Program-made: the position numbers and the translations under genes
Origin: Mycobacteriaceae bacterium
Lineage (GTDB): Bacteria; Pseudomonadota; Gammaproteobacteria; Burkholderiales; Burkholderiaceae_D
Assembly (NCBI GenBank): GCA_903970145.1
Contig: CAJCHO010000008.1
Span: 1 to 64,000 of the forward strand
Reading direction: 5' to 3'
DNA: 64,000 bases
The notes under the pieces: model-generated
What the model saw: the letters and a program-made list of their open reading frames with translations, nothing else
The model's database searches: none
Told to the model about the DNA's origin: nothing
Shown here: positions 9,796 through 19,185 of the stretch, one piece after another
Layout of the letters: each line of letters begins with the position of its first letter
Position numbering within the stretch: the first letter of the stretch is position 1

Positions 9796-10362
9796 TTAAG
9801 AGAGTTTGAGGAAATTGGCCAATAGCGCGTGACCATGTTCGGTGAGGATGGATTCCGGGTGGAACTGCACACCCTCGATTGGCAGTTTCCGATGGCGTAC
9901 GCCCATGATCTCGCCGTCCTCGGTCCAGGCGGTCGTCTCAAGGCACTCGGGAAGACTTGCGCGCTCGATGGCCAGCGAGTGATAGCGCGTCACGGTGAAT
10001 TGGGCGGGAAGCGCATTGAACACACCCGTGCCGGTGTGGCTGACCACATCGGTCTTGCCGTGCATGAGCCGCTGCGCGCGCACCACGCGCCCCCCGAAGG
10101 CCGCGCCGATCGCCTGATGGCCCAGGCATACACCCAGAATGGGAACGCGTGTGCCAAAGTGACGCAACACGTCCACCGAGACCCCCGCTTCGGCCGGACT
10201 GCAGGGCCCGGGCGAGATGCAGATACGCTGGGGCGCCAGTTCCTCAATCTCGTCGAGGGTGATTTCGTCGTTACGCGCCACGTGCACCTGCTCGCCCAGT
10301 TCCCCGAAATACTGCACGAGGTTGTAGGTGAACGAATCGTAGTTATCGATCATGAGCAGCAT
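9796..10362 (-). CDS. trpG: Anthranilate synthase component II (glutamine amidotransferase)
   Basis: A 188-aa class I glutamine amidotransferase that supplies ammonia to TrpE. It starts [15 protein letters not shown]; the catalytic triad is visible as Cys in GVCLGHQ and the His-x-Glu in [11 protein letters not shown] 10362 follows a GGGGG ribosome site; a TTG 15 bases further upstream is less likely. It heads trpGDC, but its partner trpE is about 5.6 kb upstream in transcription order. In many betaproteobacteria trpE directly precedes trpG. It may also serve folate synthesis as PabA. Confidence 0.96.
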   Translation of the reverse strand: MLLMIDNYDSFTYNLVQYFGELGEQVHVARNDEITLDEIEELAPQRICISPGPCSPAEAGVSVDVLRHFGTRVPILGVCLGHQAIGAAFGGRVVRAQRLMHGKTDVVSHTGTGVFNALPAQFTVTRYHSLAIERASLPECLETTAWTEDGEIMGVRHRKLPIEGVQFHPESILTEHGHALLANFLKLS

Positions 10363-10689
10363 TGAACCCCCAAGCAATTGATTTTATTCAATCCGACGCG
10401 CGGGTACGGGGTCTATCCCACATATATACGCGCAATATCTATTGACGGGCTGTGTCCGGAATTCGCGAACCGGACCGCCGGCGGCCGTTCCTGGCTTATC
10501 GAGTAAGCCAACGCCAACGCTGGCGCCATCGGTCGGCTTGGGAAGTCGGATTTTGAAGTGTGCTCACGGGCTACATTGTTTCACATGCGACGCAATAGCG
10601 GGAGGTGCCCGAATTGCGAAGGGTGATCGTTCAGAGAGGCAAGCGCTAGCTCGCGACGGCTGTCGTCACGGGCAATGCATCTTATCCAT
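10363..10689. other. Intergenic, no gene seen
   Basis: The stretch between trpG and the SGNH gene holds no convincing coding sequence. Just ahead of trpG it is AT-rich (TATATATG, AATAAAAT on the minus strand), so a promoter for trpGDC is likely here, but I could not fit a -35/-10 pair with good spacing. A GC-rich palindrome CCGCCGGCGG lies near 10478. A promoter here would make trpGDC independent of trpE. Confidence 0.4.
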
Positions 10690-11772
10690 CTACCGACCCG
10701 GATGCGCCGGACCCATATCCACACGCGGGTGAATCGCACTGACCGTCTCTTCGCTGTCCCCCGCCACAAGAGACTTTTGCCAAAAATCAGCGATCTCGCG
10801 GCCAAGATACTCATATCCTGCAAGACTTAGATGCGTGTCGTCAGGAAGGTAGAAGTCCACGCTTCGGAGCGCCTGGTCGCGAAAATACTCGAGAAAGCGA
10901 GGTGCAATCACGCCTGCGTCGCTCAACGCCTGCGCGAGTTCTGGCTTGTGCGCGGGTAACCTACTGTTGACGATAAGCGGGCGGTACACGTTCGACTTGT
11001 CCGGAACAATGATCACGACCAGTCGCACGCCCTTCTCTTCAAGGAGCGCCTTTAATCTAAGCAGATTTCGAACCGCAAGGGCAACTTTCTCAGGTGGTGC
11101 CCTCCACTCAGGCTCGTCATCAGTAAAGTAAAGCATCCGATCACTGCGGCGGTTCGAAAAAAGGTCACTTCGACTCAACGGGACGTTGACGACCTCGGAT
11201 CGAACCTCGTCGTCTGCTCGAACATTCTCCTTGATCGTGTTCAATAAAGAGCGACCCAGGTACTCGAGATCCATCGTAAGTGGCCAGTAGGATCGCTCTT
11301 CGGACGCCATTCCCGCCTGGGTCTCCGGGAATAGAGATTGGTCGGTATCGCAGTCAAAGCGCTCTATCAAGCGATAGAGGACAACCCGTTCCACCGACTG
11401 CAGGACTATGGTGCGTACCTGAGTTTGATTCTTGACCACTTTGAGGGCCCAATCCCTGATACAGCTGCCATGATCTGCAAACTGCCAGCTTGCGATTGAT
11501 GCACCGGATCGCTCGGTCAGCATCGATTGCCAGATATTGGGTCGCGCAAACGAGTCCCCAAGTACTGCAATGGATACCTGGGGCGTCACCGCGTTTGCCA
11601 GGACAGGCAGGTAGGCGGCGTTGGTGCGCGCCCCAAAATCGCGCTCGGGCCAACGGCCCACGCGGCTAAGATCCCCAACGACCTTCTGCTCCCACACGGT
11701 TAACGACAGAACGGCCGCGAGCCAGATGCACGTCACGCAGATGAAAACGGTCGTAAATTTTCGGCCCGGCAT
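10690..11772 (-). CDS. AlgX/AlgJ-like SGNH-fold protein, partner of the O-acyltransferase
   Basis: A 360-aa protein with an N-terminal hydrophobic signal or anchor (about residues 7-24) and a periplasmic SGNH-hydrolase domain. The nucleophile block reads VSIAVLGDSFARP, and the C-terminal Asp/His block reads LPDDTHLSLAGYEYLG. AlgX and AlgJ, the usual partners of AlgI acyltransferases in polysaccharide O-acetylation, have this arrangement. The start is ATG 11772 (MPGRKF), 2 bases after the acyltransferase stop. The frame is open 130 codons upstream, but only as a shadow of the acyltransferase. The acceptor glycan is unknown, and no polysaccharide biosynthesis genes are nearby. Confidence 0.82.
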   Translation of the reverse strand: MPGRKFTTVFICVTCIWLAAVLSLTVWEQKVVGDLSRVGRWPERDFGARTNAAYLPVLANAVTPQVSIAVLGDSFARPNIWQSMLTERSGASIASWQFADHGSCIRDWALKVVKNQTQVRTIVLQSVERVVLYRLIERFDCDTDQSLFPETQAGMASEERSYWPLTMDLEYLGRSLLNTIKENVRADDEVRSEVVNVPLSRSDLFSNRRSDRMLYFTDDEPEWRAPPEKVALAVRNLLRLKALLEEKGVRLVVIIVPDKSNVYRPLIVNSRLPAHKPELAQALSDAGVIAPRFLEYFRDQALRSVDFYLPDDTHLSLAGYEYLGREIADFWQKSLVAGDSEETVSAIHPRVDMGPAHPGR

Positions 11773-11774
11773 GG

Positions 11775-13289
11775 CTAGAACTGGTAGTAGAGAAAGGTAC
11801 TGACCCGGTCCAAATTGGAAAGCACGATGCAATAGAGGCTGACGAATCCCAGCGCACAACGCATCGGGTAGTTGCGAATCGCTGCGGCGGCACGCGCCTT
11901 GCCCACCAGCAACAACTCCTGGGAGTTTGGGCAAAACCAGGTAAGCGTCGCACACAGCACCATCAGCGAGATCAATCGATTTCCGCCGAGGTGCTCGTAG
12001 GGTACGCGGCCGCGTTCGAGGAATCCTCCGCCGAGCGCATTGATGCCATGATCCTGAAAAAAGGGCACAAGGACATCGGGCACGGCAATTCCGTTGGTCC
12101 CCGCCATGGCCTGGAACATGTCGAAGGCGCCGTGAAATGTCGTGGACCGGAAAATGACCCACGCCAGCGTCACAAACAGGAAGGTTGTCGCCGCGCCGAG
12201 CGCCCGCGCGCGTCGCGCACCCTGACCACGCCGCCTGAGAAACCAGTGATTGACGATCAAACCTATGCCGTGCACGCCGCCCCAGGCCACGAAGGTCCAG
12301 TTCGCACCATGCCAGAGTCCACCGAGGAGCATGGTGGTCATAAGATTGATCATCCTTCGGGACTCTCCAAGGCGATTGCCGCCCAGCCGAATGTAAAGGT
12401 AGTCACGAAGAAAACTGGAAAGCGTCATATGCCAGCGACGCCAGAAGTCGATTATGTTTGCGGCCTTGTAGGGCGAATTGAAATTGAACGGCAGTCGCAC
12501 GTTGAACAGCAGAGACAGTCCTACCGCCATATCCGAATAGCCGGAAAAATCGAAATAGAGCTGAAACGTGTACGCAAACGCGCCGCACCAGGCGCCAACC
12601 AGTCGGGGCTGGGTACCGACCGGAATTGAGTCAAAAATGGCGTTGGCGTACTCGGCCAGGCTATCGGCGATAAGGACCTTCTTGCACAGGCCCAGCGTGA
12701 GCATGGCGAGCCCAAGGGAAACATTGTGCCAATGCAGGCGATAGGTGCGCGCTTTTTCGAATTGCGGGATGACCTGTTTGTGGTGCAGAACGGGCCCCGC
12801 GATCAAGTGGGGAAAGTAGCTTACGAATACCGCATAGTGAAGTGAATCGGTCTCGGCTATCAAACCATCCCAGGCGTCCACCAGAAACCCGATCTGGGTA
12901 AAGGAATAGAACGAGATCCCGAGCGGCAGCAGAATGTGCGGCACGCTCACGCTCAGATCAAGCAGGTCATTGACCGATGTAATTGCGAGTGTGCTGTACT
13001 TGAAGAAACCCAGCAGCAGGAGGTTTCCGCCAACTCCCGCCAGGAGCCAGGCTCTTGGCTTTTCGCCGCGCGCCCGCGCCTTCATGATCGCTCGTCCGCA
13101 GATGTAGTTCAGTCCAATGGAGCAAACGAGTAGCGGAACGAAACGCGGGTCCCAATATCCGTAAAAGACAAGCGAAGCGAGGGCCAGCCATGTGGCCCCC
13201 GCGCGCGGGGAAATCCGCGAAATCGAAAAAAATCCGCCGACCGTGAGTGGCAAAAATACGAAGAGGAACGGGAAACTGTTGAAAAGCAA
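11775..13289 (-). CDS. AlgI-type MBOAT O-acyltransferase
   Basis: A 504-aa polytopic inner-membrane protein of the MBOAT family. Diagnostic segments are YFDFSGYSDMAVG, FWRRWHMTLSSFLRDYLYI and GLWHGANWTFVAWGGVHG, the last with the conserved His. AlgI-type proteins move acetyl groups across the membrane to a periplasmic partner that O-acetylates a glycan or other acceptor. The start MLFNSFPFLFVFLP is typical of the family. It forms a tight two-gene unit with the SGNH gene downstream, and is divergent from mscS across 194 bases. Confidence 0.93.
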   Translation of the reverse strand: MLFNSFPFLFVFLPLTVGGFFSISRISPRAGATWLALASLVFYGYWDPRFVPLLVCSIGLNYICGRAIMKARARGEKPRAWLLAGVGGNLLLLGFFKYSTLAITSVNDLLDLSVSVPHILLPLGISFYSFTQIGFLVDAWDGLIAETDSLHYAVFVSYFPHLIAGPVLHHKQVIPQFEKARTYRLHWHNVSLGLAMLTLGLCKKVLIADSLAEYANAIFDSIPVGTQPRLVGAWCGAFAYTFQLYFDFSGYSDMAVGLSLLFNVRLPFNFNSPYKAANIIDFWRRWHMTLSSFLRDYLYIRLGGNRLGESRRMINLMTTMLLGGLWHGANWTFVAWGGVHGIGLIVNHWFLRRRGQGARRARALGAATTFLFVTLAWVIFRSTTFHGAFDMFQAMAGTNGIAVPDVLVPFFQDHGINALGGGFLERGRVPYEHLGGNRLISLMVLCATLTWFCPNSQELLLVGKARAAAAIRNYPMRCALGFVSLYCIVLSNLDRVSTFLYYQF

Positions 13290-13483
13290 GGTTGCGTTCA
13301 GTCTCTTCTGGCGTGGTACGAGGGTCGGTGGATATTTCGGGCAAGATTATAGACCCTTGACGCGCACGAATCATCGATACCCGGCGTTACGCGCAAGGCC
13401 TCTGGCTCCGTATAATCGTAAGGCTGGCCAGCGCGCATGAATCGATCAAGCCCGAACCAATAAACCGACCATAGGAGCCCGCC

Positions 13484-14305
13484 GTGCCAAACGAACTCGC
13501 CGCGATGGAGCGGGCACAGGGAGCGCTGGTCGAGATGGCCATGAAGTTTGGCCCCAAGCTCGTCGTTGCGATCCTCATCATCCTGGTCGGCTTTTATGCC
13601 GGACGATGGGTCGGCGCAGGATTCGATCGTTGGCTGGCGAAAATCCAGCTCGAGATCCCTGTCAGGATCCTTCTGGTTCGGATCGCGCGGCTCCTGGTTC
13701 TCGCGCTTTTCATGATCATGGCGCTGCAAAATCTTGGGGTTGACCTGCTACCCCTGGTCGCGGGTCTGGGCGTAGCTGGTGCCGGAATCGCGCTTGCCAT
13801 GCAGGGCGTACTTGGCAATCTCGCCGCGGGTCTGACGATCATCTTCACGCGTCCCTATCGGATCGGCGACTACGTCGGCGTTTCCGGGGTAGAGGGGCAG
13901 GTCAATGCCATCGATCTGTTCACGACCAAATTGAGTCACCCCGACCTCTCTGAAGTCGTCATCCCGAATCGCAAGATAGTCGGCGAGATCCTGCACAACT
14001 ATGGACAGATCCGCCAACTCGACCTTGGCGTCACCATCCTGCGCGGCAGCGACCTGGACCGCACGCTTGCCTGTATCAAGGAGACGGTCGACTCGGATCA
14101 ACTGGTCCTCAAGGATCCGGTGCCCCTCATCGGCGTCAAGGAGCTCGCAGACCGCTCGATCTCGATTGCCGTCAGACCCTGGGTGCGGGTAGCCGACTAT
14201 GGCGCGGCATCGGCGCAGATCAATCGCGCGATGGTAGAGGCCATCCGGGGAGCGGGCGTGGACTATCCGCCGACAGCCCGCGATATCCGCATCATCAATT
14301 CCTGA
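13484..14305 (+). CDS. mscS: MscS-family small-conductance mechanosensitive channel
   Basis: A 273-aa MscS-type channel that would release solutes on hypo-osmotic shock. Three transmembrane helices lie at about residues 24-41, 62-84 and 88-120. The pore helix contains VAGLGVAGAGIALAMQGVLGNLAAG, here split as VAGLGVAGAGIAL and QGVLGNLAAG, followed by the family motif RPYRIGDYV. Translation starts at GTG 13484, six bases after AGGAG. It is monocistronic. Confidence 0.94.
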   Translation: MPNELAAMERAQGALVEMAMKFGPKLVVAILIILVGFYAGRWVGAGFDRWLAKIQLEIPVRILLVRIARLLVLALFMIMALQNLGVDLLPLVAGLGVAGAGIALAMQGVLGNLAAGLTIIFTRPYRIGDYVGVSGVEGQVNAIDLFTTKLSHPDLSEVVIPNRKIVGEILHNYGQIRQLDLGVTILRGSDLDRTLACIKETVDSDQLVLKDPVPLIGVKELADRSISIAVRPWVRVADYGAASAQINRAMVEAIRGAGVDYPPTARDIRIINS

Positions 14306-14443
14306 GCACCGAGACGACAGTCAAGCCGGTGTGCCGATTACGCGCACCGATGCCCGGGCCACGAATGCCGTTTCGGAACGCTTACTGACGGATCCATCGT
14401 GCGCCCACCAGCTGGTACGGCGAGGCGTGCGGATCGAGCCTGC

Positions 14444-14845
14444 CTATTCCGCCGGCGGCTGCCACAACTCCACGCGATTGCCTTCACCGTCCACGCACCA
14501 GCCGAAGTCGCCGTACTCGGAGCGCTCAACTTTCTCGTCGACGGTCACGCCGCCAGCTCGCAGCTGCGCCAGTAGTCCGTCCAGATCGGCAACGCGGAAA
14601 TTGAGCATCTGGGGCTGCGTCCCGGAGCCAAAGTGCGTGGTCGCCGCCGGAAAGGCAGTCCAGAGTTGATATCCGGTCTCGTGTTCGGCGAAGGGAAAGA
14701 TCGCACCGAATGAGCCGCCAAAGTCGGACACGTCGAATCCCAGATGATCGCGATACCAGGCAGCGAGCGTCGCCGGATCACGCGCGCGCACGAAAATGCC
14801 GCCCAGTCCGAGCACCTTGTGTCTGCCTGCGTCGCTCGTTGTCAT
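14444..14845 (-). CDS. VOC-family (glyoxalase/bleomycin-resistance-like) protein
   Basis: A 133-aa vicinal-oxygen-chelate protein with the two babababb halves LGGIFVRARDPATLAAWY and MLNFRVADLDGLLAQL. The C-terminal FGWCVDGEGNRVELWQP carries the usual metal-ligand Glu of the second half. In the first half the expected metal His is not evident (GIFV), so metal binding is uncertain. The substrate cannot be inferred. It is a single gene between mscS and ltaE. Confidence 0.85.
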   Translation of the reverse strand: MTTSDAGRHKVLGLGGIFVRARDPATLAAWYRDHLGFDVSDFGGSFGAIFPFAEHETGYQLWTAFPAATTHFGSGTQPQMLNFRVADLDGLLAQLRAGGVTVDEKVERSEYGDFGWCVDGEGNRVELWQPPAE

Positions 14846-14962
14846 CGCGATTCCTTTGCAAGTTCAAGTGGTCCGGAGTCATCGGCTCATCAGCGCAGCT
14901 GCCGACTAACCTTGTAGCGTGCGGCGACCTTACAGCAGCCGGCGCGCGCATGTCAACGCAGT

Positions 14963-15982
14963 CTAGCGGCTACTGAAATATGACTGGAATGCGTCGATCG
15001 TTCTCTGAACGCCGTGATCGTCGACATCAAGATGGGTCACGAGACGGGTATGCGTTCGCAGGGTCGTACAAATTCCCTGTTGCTGCAAATGAGCGGCGAG
15101 CGCTGCCACGTGAGCAGCTTCGATATCCACGAACAGGATGTTGGTATGGGGACCCTCGACCCTCAGTCCGTCAATCGCGCGCAATCCTTCTGCAAGGCGC
15201 AGGGCGCGCGCGTGATCGTCGGACAGGCGCGCGATATGGTGATCGATCGCATAGACACCCGCCGCTGCAAGCACTCCCGCCTGGCGCATGCCGCCACCGA
15301 GCATCTTGCGCCAGCGCCGCGCCGCCTCGAGCTTGCCTTTGGACATGCAAAGGACCGATCCCGCCGGCGCACCAAGCCCTTTGGACAGGCAGATCGAAAC
15401 CGAGTCAAAGCCGGTACACAGCTGCGCCGCGCTGCGCCCGCTCGCCGCTACCGCATTAAATAGGCGCGCTCCATCCAGATGGGTCGCCAGACCGGCTTGA
15501 TGAGCCAGCGTGGTCGCGGCCTCAAGATAGTCCTCGCTAAGCACCTTGCCACCAATCGTGTTCTCAAGCGCGAGCAGGCGCGTGCGCGCGAAGTGGAAAT
15601 CGTCCGGCTTGATCGCCGCGCGGATGTCGGCCAGCGCCAGACTGCCGTCCTTGGCGTTCTCGATCGGTTGCGGCTGAATGCTGCCCAGCACCGCGGCGCC
15701 GCCACCCTCGTATCGGTAAGTGTGCGCTTGCTGTCCAACCAGATACTCGTCGCCGCGCTGGCAGTGCAGGAGCAGCCCCACGAGATTGCTCTGGGTGCCG
15801 CTCGGCATAAAAAGCGCCGACTCTTTCCCGGCGATCTGCGCGACGCGCGCTTCGAGCAGCGTCACCGTCGGATCCTCGCCGTAGACATCGTCGCCCACTT
15901 CCGCTGTCGCCATCGCCGCACGCATGCCGGGACCCGGACGCGTTACCGTATCGCTGCGCAGATCGACGATCGGCAAGCTCAT
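14963..15982 (-). CDS. ltaE: Low-specificity L-threonine aldolase
   Basis: A 339-aa PLP fold-type I enzyme cleaving L-threonine or L-allo-threonine to glycine and acetaldehyde. It starts IVDLRSDTVTRPGPGMRAAM, the family signature; the PLP lysine lies in SICLSKGLGAPAGS. The start ATG 15982 sits one base after the trpE stop, so the gene is very probably cotranscribed and translationally coupled with trpE. The longer upstream frame is inside trpE and is not used. The placement directly behind trpE is unusual. Confidence 0.93.
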   Translation of the reverse strand: MSLPIVDLRSDTVTRPGPGMRAAMATAEVGDDVYGEDPTVTLLEARVAQIAGKESALFMPSGTQSNLVGLLLHCQRGDEYLVGQQAHTYRYEGGGAAVLGSIQPQPIENAKDGSLALADIRAAIKPDDFHFARTRLLALENTIGGKVLSEDYLEAATTLAHQAGLATHLDGARLFNAVAASGRSAAQLCTGFDSVSICLSKGLGAPAGSVLCMSKGKLEAARRWRKMLGGGMRQAGVLAAAGVYAIDHHIARLSDDHARALRLAEGLRAIDGLRVEGPHTNILFVDIEAAHVAALAAHLQQQGICTTLRTHTRLVTHLDVDDHGVQRTIDAFQSYFSSR

Positions 15983-15983
15983 C

Positions 15984-17504
15984 TCAGCTGCCCTCATCAA
16001 GGCCATCCTGCACCTGCTCGGCAGCGCGCAGAACGGCACGCGCCTTGTTCTCGGTCTCCTGCCACTCGCTCTCGGGAACGGAATCGGCCACGATGCCGGC
16101 CGCTGCCTGGACGTACAGCATGCCATTGCGCACGATTCCCGTGCGAATCGCAATCGCCAGATCCATCTCACCCCCAAAACTCAGGTAGCCGCAGGCACCT
16201 CCATACAATCCGCGCTTGCTGGGTTCAAGCTCATCGATCACTTCCATCGCGCGGATCTTGGGGGCACCGGTAAGCGTGCCGGCCGGAAAACTCGCTTTCA
16301 GGACGTCCAGACTCGAGAGGCCGGGCCGCAGACGCCCTTCGACGCTCGATACGATATGCATTACATGCGAGTATTTTTCCACGGCAAACCGGTCGGTAAC
16401 GCGCACGCTGCCGATTTGCGCGATGCGCCCGACGTCGTTGCGCGCCAGATCAATGAGCATGACGTGCTCGGCAATCTCCTTCGGATCGGCCAGCAGGTCC
16501 TTCTCGAGAGCTTCGTCCTCGAACTGGGTGGCACCGCGTCGGCGCGTGCCGGCCAGAGGTCTGATGGTTACTATCTCTTCCGTCTCGCCCGTGGCCCCGG
16601 CACGGCGCTCCTGACGCACCAGGATTTCCGGCGAAGCGCCGACCACCTGGAAGTCACCAAAATTGTAGAGGTACATATAGGGCGAAGGATTGAGCGAGCG
16701 CAGCGCCCGGTACAGCGTGAGCGGCGCATCACGAAAGGGCATCGCGATGCGTTGCCCGATCTGCACCTGCATCATGTCTCCGGCCGCGATCATCTCCTGG
16801 GCACGGCGCACGGCGGCCAGGTAGTCCTCGCGCTCGAATTCGCGCACAGCGGCGGTGCGCATCGAGGGCTGGCTGTAGGGTATATCGACGGGCCGGCGCA
16901 GACGCTCGCGCAGCTCGCGCAGGCGCGCCTTGGCACGGGAGTAGGCTTCCGGCACCGAGGGATCCGCGTAGACGATCATATAGATCTTGCCGGCCACATT
17001 GTCGACCACCGCAAGCTCTTCGGTGAGCATGAATTGCAGATCGGGAATCCCCACCGGGTCGGGTTTTGTCGCATGCGAGAGGCGCGGCTCGATATAGCGC
17101 ACGGTGTCGTAACCGAAATAGCCGGCGAGTCCCCCGCAAAAGCGAGGCATCCCGGGGCGGATGGCGGCACGATAGCGCTTTTGAAACTCGGCGATGAAGT
17201 CGAGCGGGTTACCCGCGTGTCTCTCGACCACCACACCATCGGTCAGAACTTCAGTGTGCGCATGCTCGCCAAAGCCGCTCGCACGTACCACGGTGCGAGC
17301 GTGCAGACCGATAAAGGAATAGCGCCCGAAGCGCTCGCCCCCGACGACTGACTCGAGCAAGAAGGTATTCGCGCCCGCTTTCTGCGTATGAGCGAGCTTG
17401 AGATACAGGGATAGCGGGGTATCGAGATCGGCAATGCTCTCCGCGATCAGTGGGACCCGATTAAATCCCTGGGCGGCGAGCGACTTGAATTCTAATTCTG
17501 TCAT
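15984..17504 (-). CDS. trpE: Anthranilate synthase component I
   Basis: A 506-aa chorismate-utilising enzyme that makes anthranilate with TrpG. Clear motifs are FLLESVVGGERFGRYSFIG (containing the LLES tryptophan-feedback site), IRPLAGTRRRG, DLARNDVGR, FPAGTLTGAPKIRAMEVID and YGGACGYLSFGG. ATG 17504 follows GAGGT. It is preceded by gph and rpe and by a 160-base leader with a candidate Trp-containing peptide and hairpins, described separately. ltaE follows directly. Confidence 0.97.
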   Translation of the reverse strand: MTELEFKSLAAQGFNRVPLIAESIADLDTPLSLYLKLAHTQKAGANTFLLESVVGGERFGRYSFIGLHARTVVRASGFGEHAHTEVLTDGVVVERHAGNPLDFIAEFQKRYRAAIRPGMPRFCGGLAGYFGYDTVRYIEPRLSHATKPDPVGIPDLQFMLTEELAVVDNVAGKIYMIVYADPSVPEAYSRAKARLRELRERLRRPVDIPYSQPSMRTAAVREFEREDYLAAVRRAQEMIAAGDMMQVQIGQRIAMPFRDAPLTLYRALRSLNPSPYMYLYNFGDFQVVGASPEILVRQERRAGATGETEEIVTIRPLAGTRRRGATQFEDEALEKDLLADPKEIAEHVMLIDLARNDVGRIAQIGSVRVTDRFAVEKYSHVMHIVSSVEGRLRPGLSSLDVLKASFPAGTLTGAPKIRAMEVIDELEPSKRGLYGGACGYLSFGGEMDLAIAIRTGIVRNGMLYVQAAAGIVADSVPESEWQETENKARAVLRAAEQVQDGLDEGS

Positions 17505-17521
17505 GGCAACCTCGGAGAGCG

Positions 17522-17595
17522 CGCCCTAGTGGAGGGCGAATCGCCCGTCGGGGCGATATTCAAACTGGATTCAGGGACTGCCGCGCTGCGCGGCA
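17522..17595 (-). promoter_or_regulatory. Candidate trpE leader hairpins
   Basis: Three inverted repeats lie between the putative leader peptide and the trpE ribosome site. In + coordinates they are TGCCGCGC/GCGCGGCA (17579-17595), a 7-bp stem at 17540-17557 (ATCGCCC/GGGCGAT) and CGCCCT/AGGGCG (17522-17538). The segment 17534-17539 can pair with either 17522-17527 or part of 17541-17546, so the second and third stems have competing alternatives. No U-run follows, so this is not a standard intrinsic terminator. The last stem ends about 9 bases from the trpE ribosome site (17509-17513), which fits control of translation start better. Confidence 0.45.
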
Positions 17596-17604
17596 AATGC
17601 AGGA

Positions 17605-17667
17605 TCAGCGTGCGGATAAGCGCCACGCATTGGTCGTCTGCAGCATCCAGTTCTTGATGAGGTTCAT
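17605..17667 (-). CDS. Candidate trp leader peptide (20 aa, two Trp)
   Basis: A 20-codon frame reads MNLIKNWMLQTTNAWRLSAR and then TGA. Two of its residues are Trp, a rare amino acid, and it lies just before trpE. Its ATG overlaps the gph stop as ATGA, so it could be translated by ribosomes leaving gph. There is no strong ribosome site of its own. Attenuation peptides for trp operons usually carry two or more closely spaced Trp codons; here they are 8 residues apart, which is looser than usual. The role is inferred from position and composition only. Confidence 0.45.
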   Translation of the reverse strand: MNLIKNWMLQTTNAWRLSAR

Positions 17668-18374
17668 GTAGCTAGGGTAAGGGGCCGATTAAACGCAGCG
17701 ATCCAGGCGGCTGCATCTTCGAGCGATTCGACTATACCATCGGCCTGCAGATCCCGCACGTCACGCCCATGGTTGTAACCGTAGGGCACGAGCAGCACCT
17801 TGCAGCCTGCGGCGTGGGCTGCCTGCGCATCGTTGGACGAGTCTCCGATCGCTACCGTCTCACCCGCTGTCGTTCCCAATCCCGCGCAGCCAGCGAGAAG
17901 CGGTGCCGGATGCGGCTTTTGTTGAGGCTGACTGTCCCCACCAACGATGAACTCGAATTGCCTAGCGAGGCCAAAATGTTCGAGCAGACCAATCGCCAAT
18001 GCGCGCGGTTTGTTGGTCACGCAGGCGAGATGCAACTGCATGGCTCGCAGCTGGGCAATGCCACCGACCACGCCCGCGTAGAGCCTGCTGTGCTGGCCGT
18101 TGATTGCGCGATAGAGCGCAAGATACCGGTTTAAGGCGTGCGGCAACTGCGCGTTCGCTCCGGCGTCGCCGAGCTCCGGCACGAGCGAGCTCCTGACGAG
18201 ATGCTCGGAGCCTTTGCCGACCATCCGAGTGACGCTAGCCAGGGTTTGCGGCGCTAGCCCCAACTCGGCGCGCATGCCATTTAAGGCGAAAGTCAGATCG
18301 GGAGCCGTGTCTACGAGCGTGCCATCAAGATCTATGATGACGCCCCGCAAGGGCGTCGTTCTGGTTAGGCCCAT
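17664..18374 (-). CDS. gph: Phosphoglycolate phosphatase
   Basis: A 236-aa haloacid-dehalogenase-superfamily phosphatase removing phosphate from 2-phosphoglycolate. Motif I is DLDGTLVDTAPDL, motif II CVTNKPRALA, and motifs III/IV KPHPAPL and GDSSNDAQAAHAAG. The cap-1 insertion is of the usual size. Its ATG overlaps the rpe stop by one base, and its stop overlaps the candidate leader peptide start. The order rpe-gph-trpE is widely conserved in betaproteobacteria. Confidence 0.94.
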   Translation of the reverse strand: MGLTRTTPLRGVIIDLDGTLVDTAPDLTFALNGMRAELGLAPQTLASVTRMVGKGSEHLVRSSLVPELGDAGANAQLPHALNRYLALYRAINGQHSRLYAGVVGGIAQLRAMQLHLACVTNKPRALAIGLLEHFGLARQFEFIVGGDSQPQQKPHPAPLLAGCAGLGTTAGETVAIGDSSNDAQAAHAAGCKVLLVPYGYNHGRDVRDLQADGIVESLEDAAAWIAAFNRPLTLAT

Positions 18375-19078
18375 CAGTGCCTGGGTAGCGCCCCACGCAA
18401 GGCGCCGATGGCGCCGCTGTAGCCGCCATCGGCGTCAGGTGCCCCGAACACCGCCGATCCCGCGACGAAGGTACAAGCACCCGCCTGGGCGATGGCAGCG
18501 ATGTTGTCGACCTTCACGCCACCATCAACTTCCAGAAGAATCTCGCGGCCACTGCCTTCGCGGTAGCGCTCGATGCGCTGGCGCGCCGCGGCAATCTTTG
18601 GCAGCGCCGATGCGATGAAACTCTGTCCGCCAAATCCCGGGTTAACCGACATGATGAGGATCACATCGAGTCGATCCATCACGTGATCCAGATAGTCGAG
18701 CGGTGTGGCAGGGTTGAACACCAGGCCCGCCTTCATGCCTTCATCATGAATCAGGCTCAAAGTACGGTCGACGTGCTGCGATGCCTCGGGATGAAACGAC
18801 ACGATATCCGCGCCTGCCCGCGCAAAATCCGGCACCAGCCGATCGACAGGAGTGGCCATCAGGTGCACGTCGATAATTGCGGGCTTGCCATCCAGGGCGA
18901 CGTGGGGACGCAGCGCCTCGCAGACCAGCGGCCCGATTGTCAGGTTGGGAACGTAATGGTTGTCCATCACGTCGAAATGGATCCAGTCCGCACCGGCCCG
19001 AAGCACGGCCTGAACTTCCTCGCCAAGACGGGAGAAATCGGCTGAGAGTATGCTTGGGGCAATGCGATAATTCTGCAT
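18374..19078 (-). CDS. rpe: Ribulose-phosphate 3-epimerase
   Basis: A 234-aa TIM-barrel enzyme interconverting ribulose 5-phosphate and xylulose 5-phosphate. Motifs: [47 protein letters not shown] and LEVDGGV. The start is ATG 19078 (MQNYRIAPS); a TTG 12 bases upstream is less likely. First gene of the rpe-gph-trpE-ltaE run, divergent from apaG. Confidence 0.96.
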   Translation of the reverse strand: MQNYRIAPSILSADFSRLGEEVQAVLRAGADWIHFDVMDNHYVPNLTIGPLVCEALRPHVALDGKPAIIDVHLMATPVDRLVPDFARAGADIVSFHPEASQHVDRTLSLIHDEGMKAGLVFNPATPLDYLDHVMDRLDVILIMSVNPGFGGQSFIASALPKIAAARQRIERYREGSGREILLEVDGGVKVDNIAAIAQAGACTFVAGSAVFGAPDADGGYSGAIGALRGALPRH

Positions 19079-19185
19079 GATTGATCCCAATTGTCGCTGA
19101 TGTCCGGGATTCTAACCGAGTGCGGCGAGAACCTTGTCGGCGGGCCCGCTCTCGCAGGTGGCCCGCTCCTTGCTCAGGAAGCTGC

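Noticed and set aside
15924..17351. 475-codon plus-strand frame opposite trpE
   Set aside because: Antisense shadow of trpE in high-GC sequence, His/Arg-rich with no domain.
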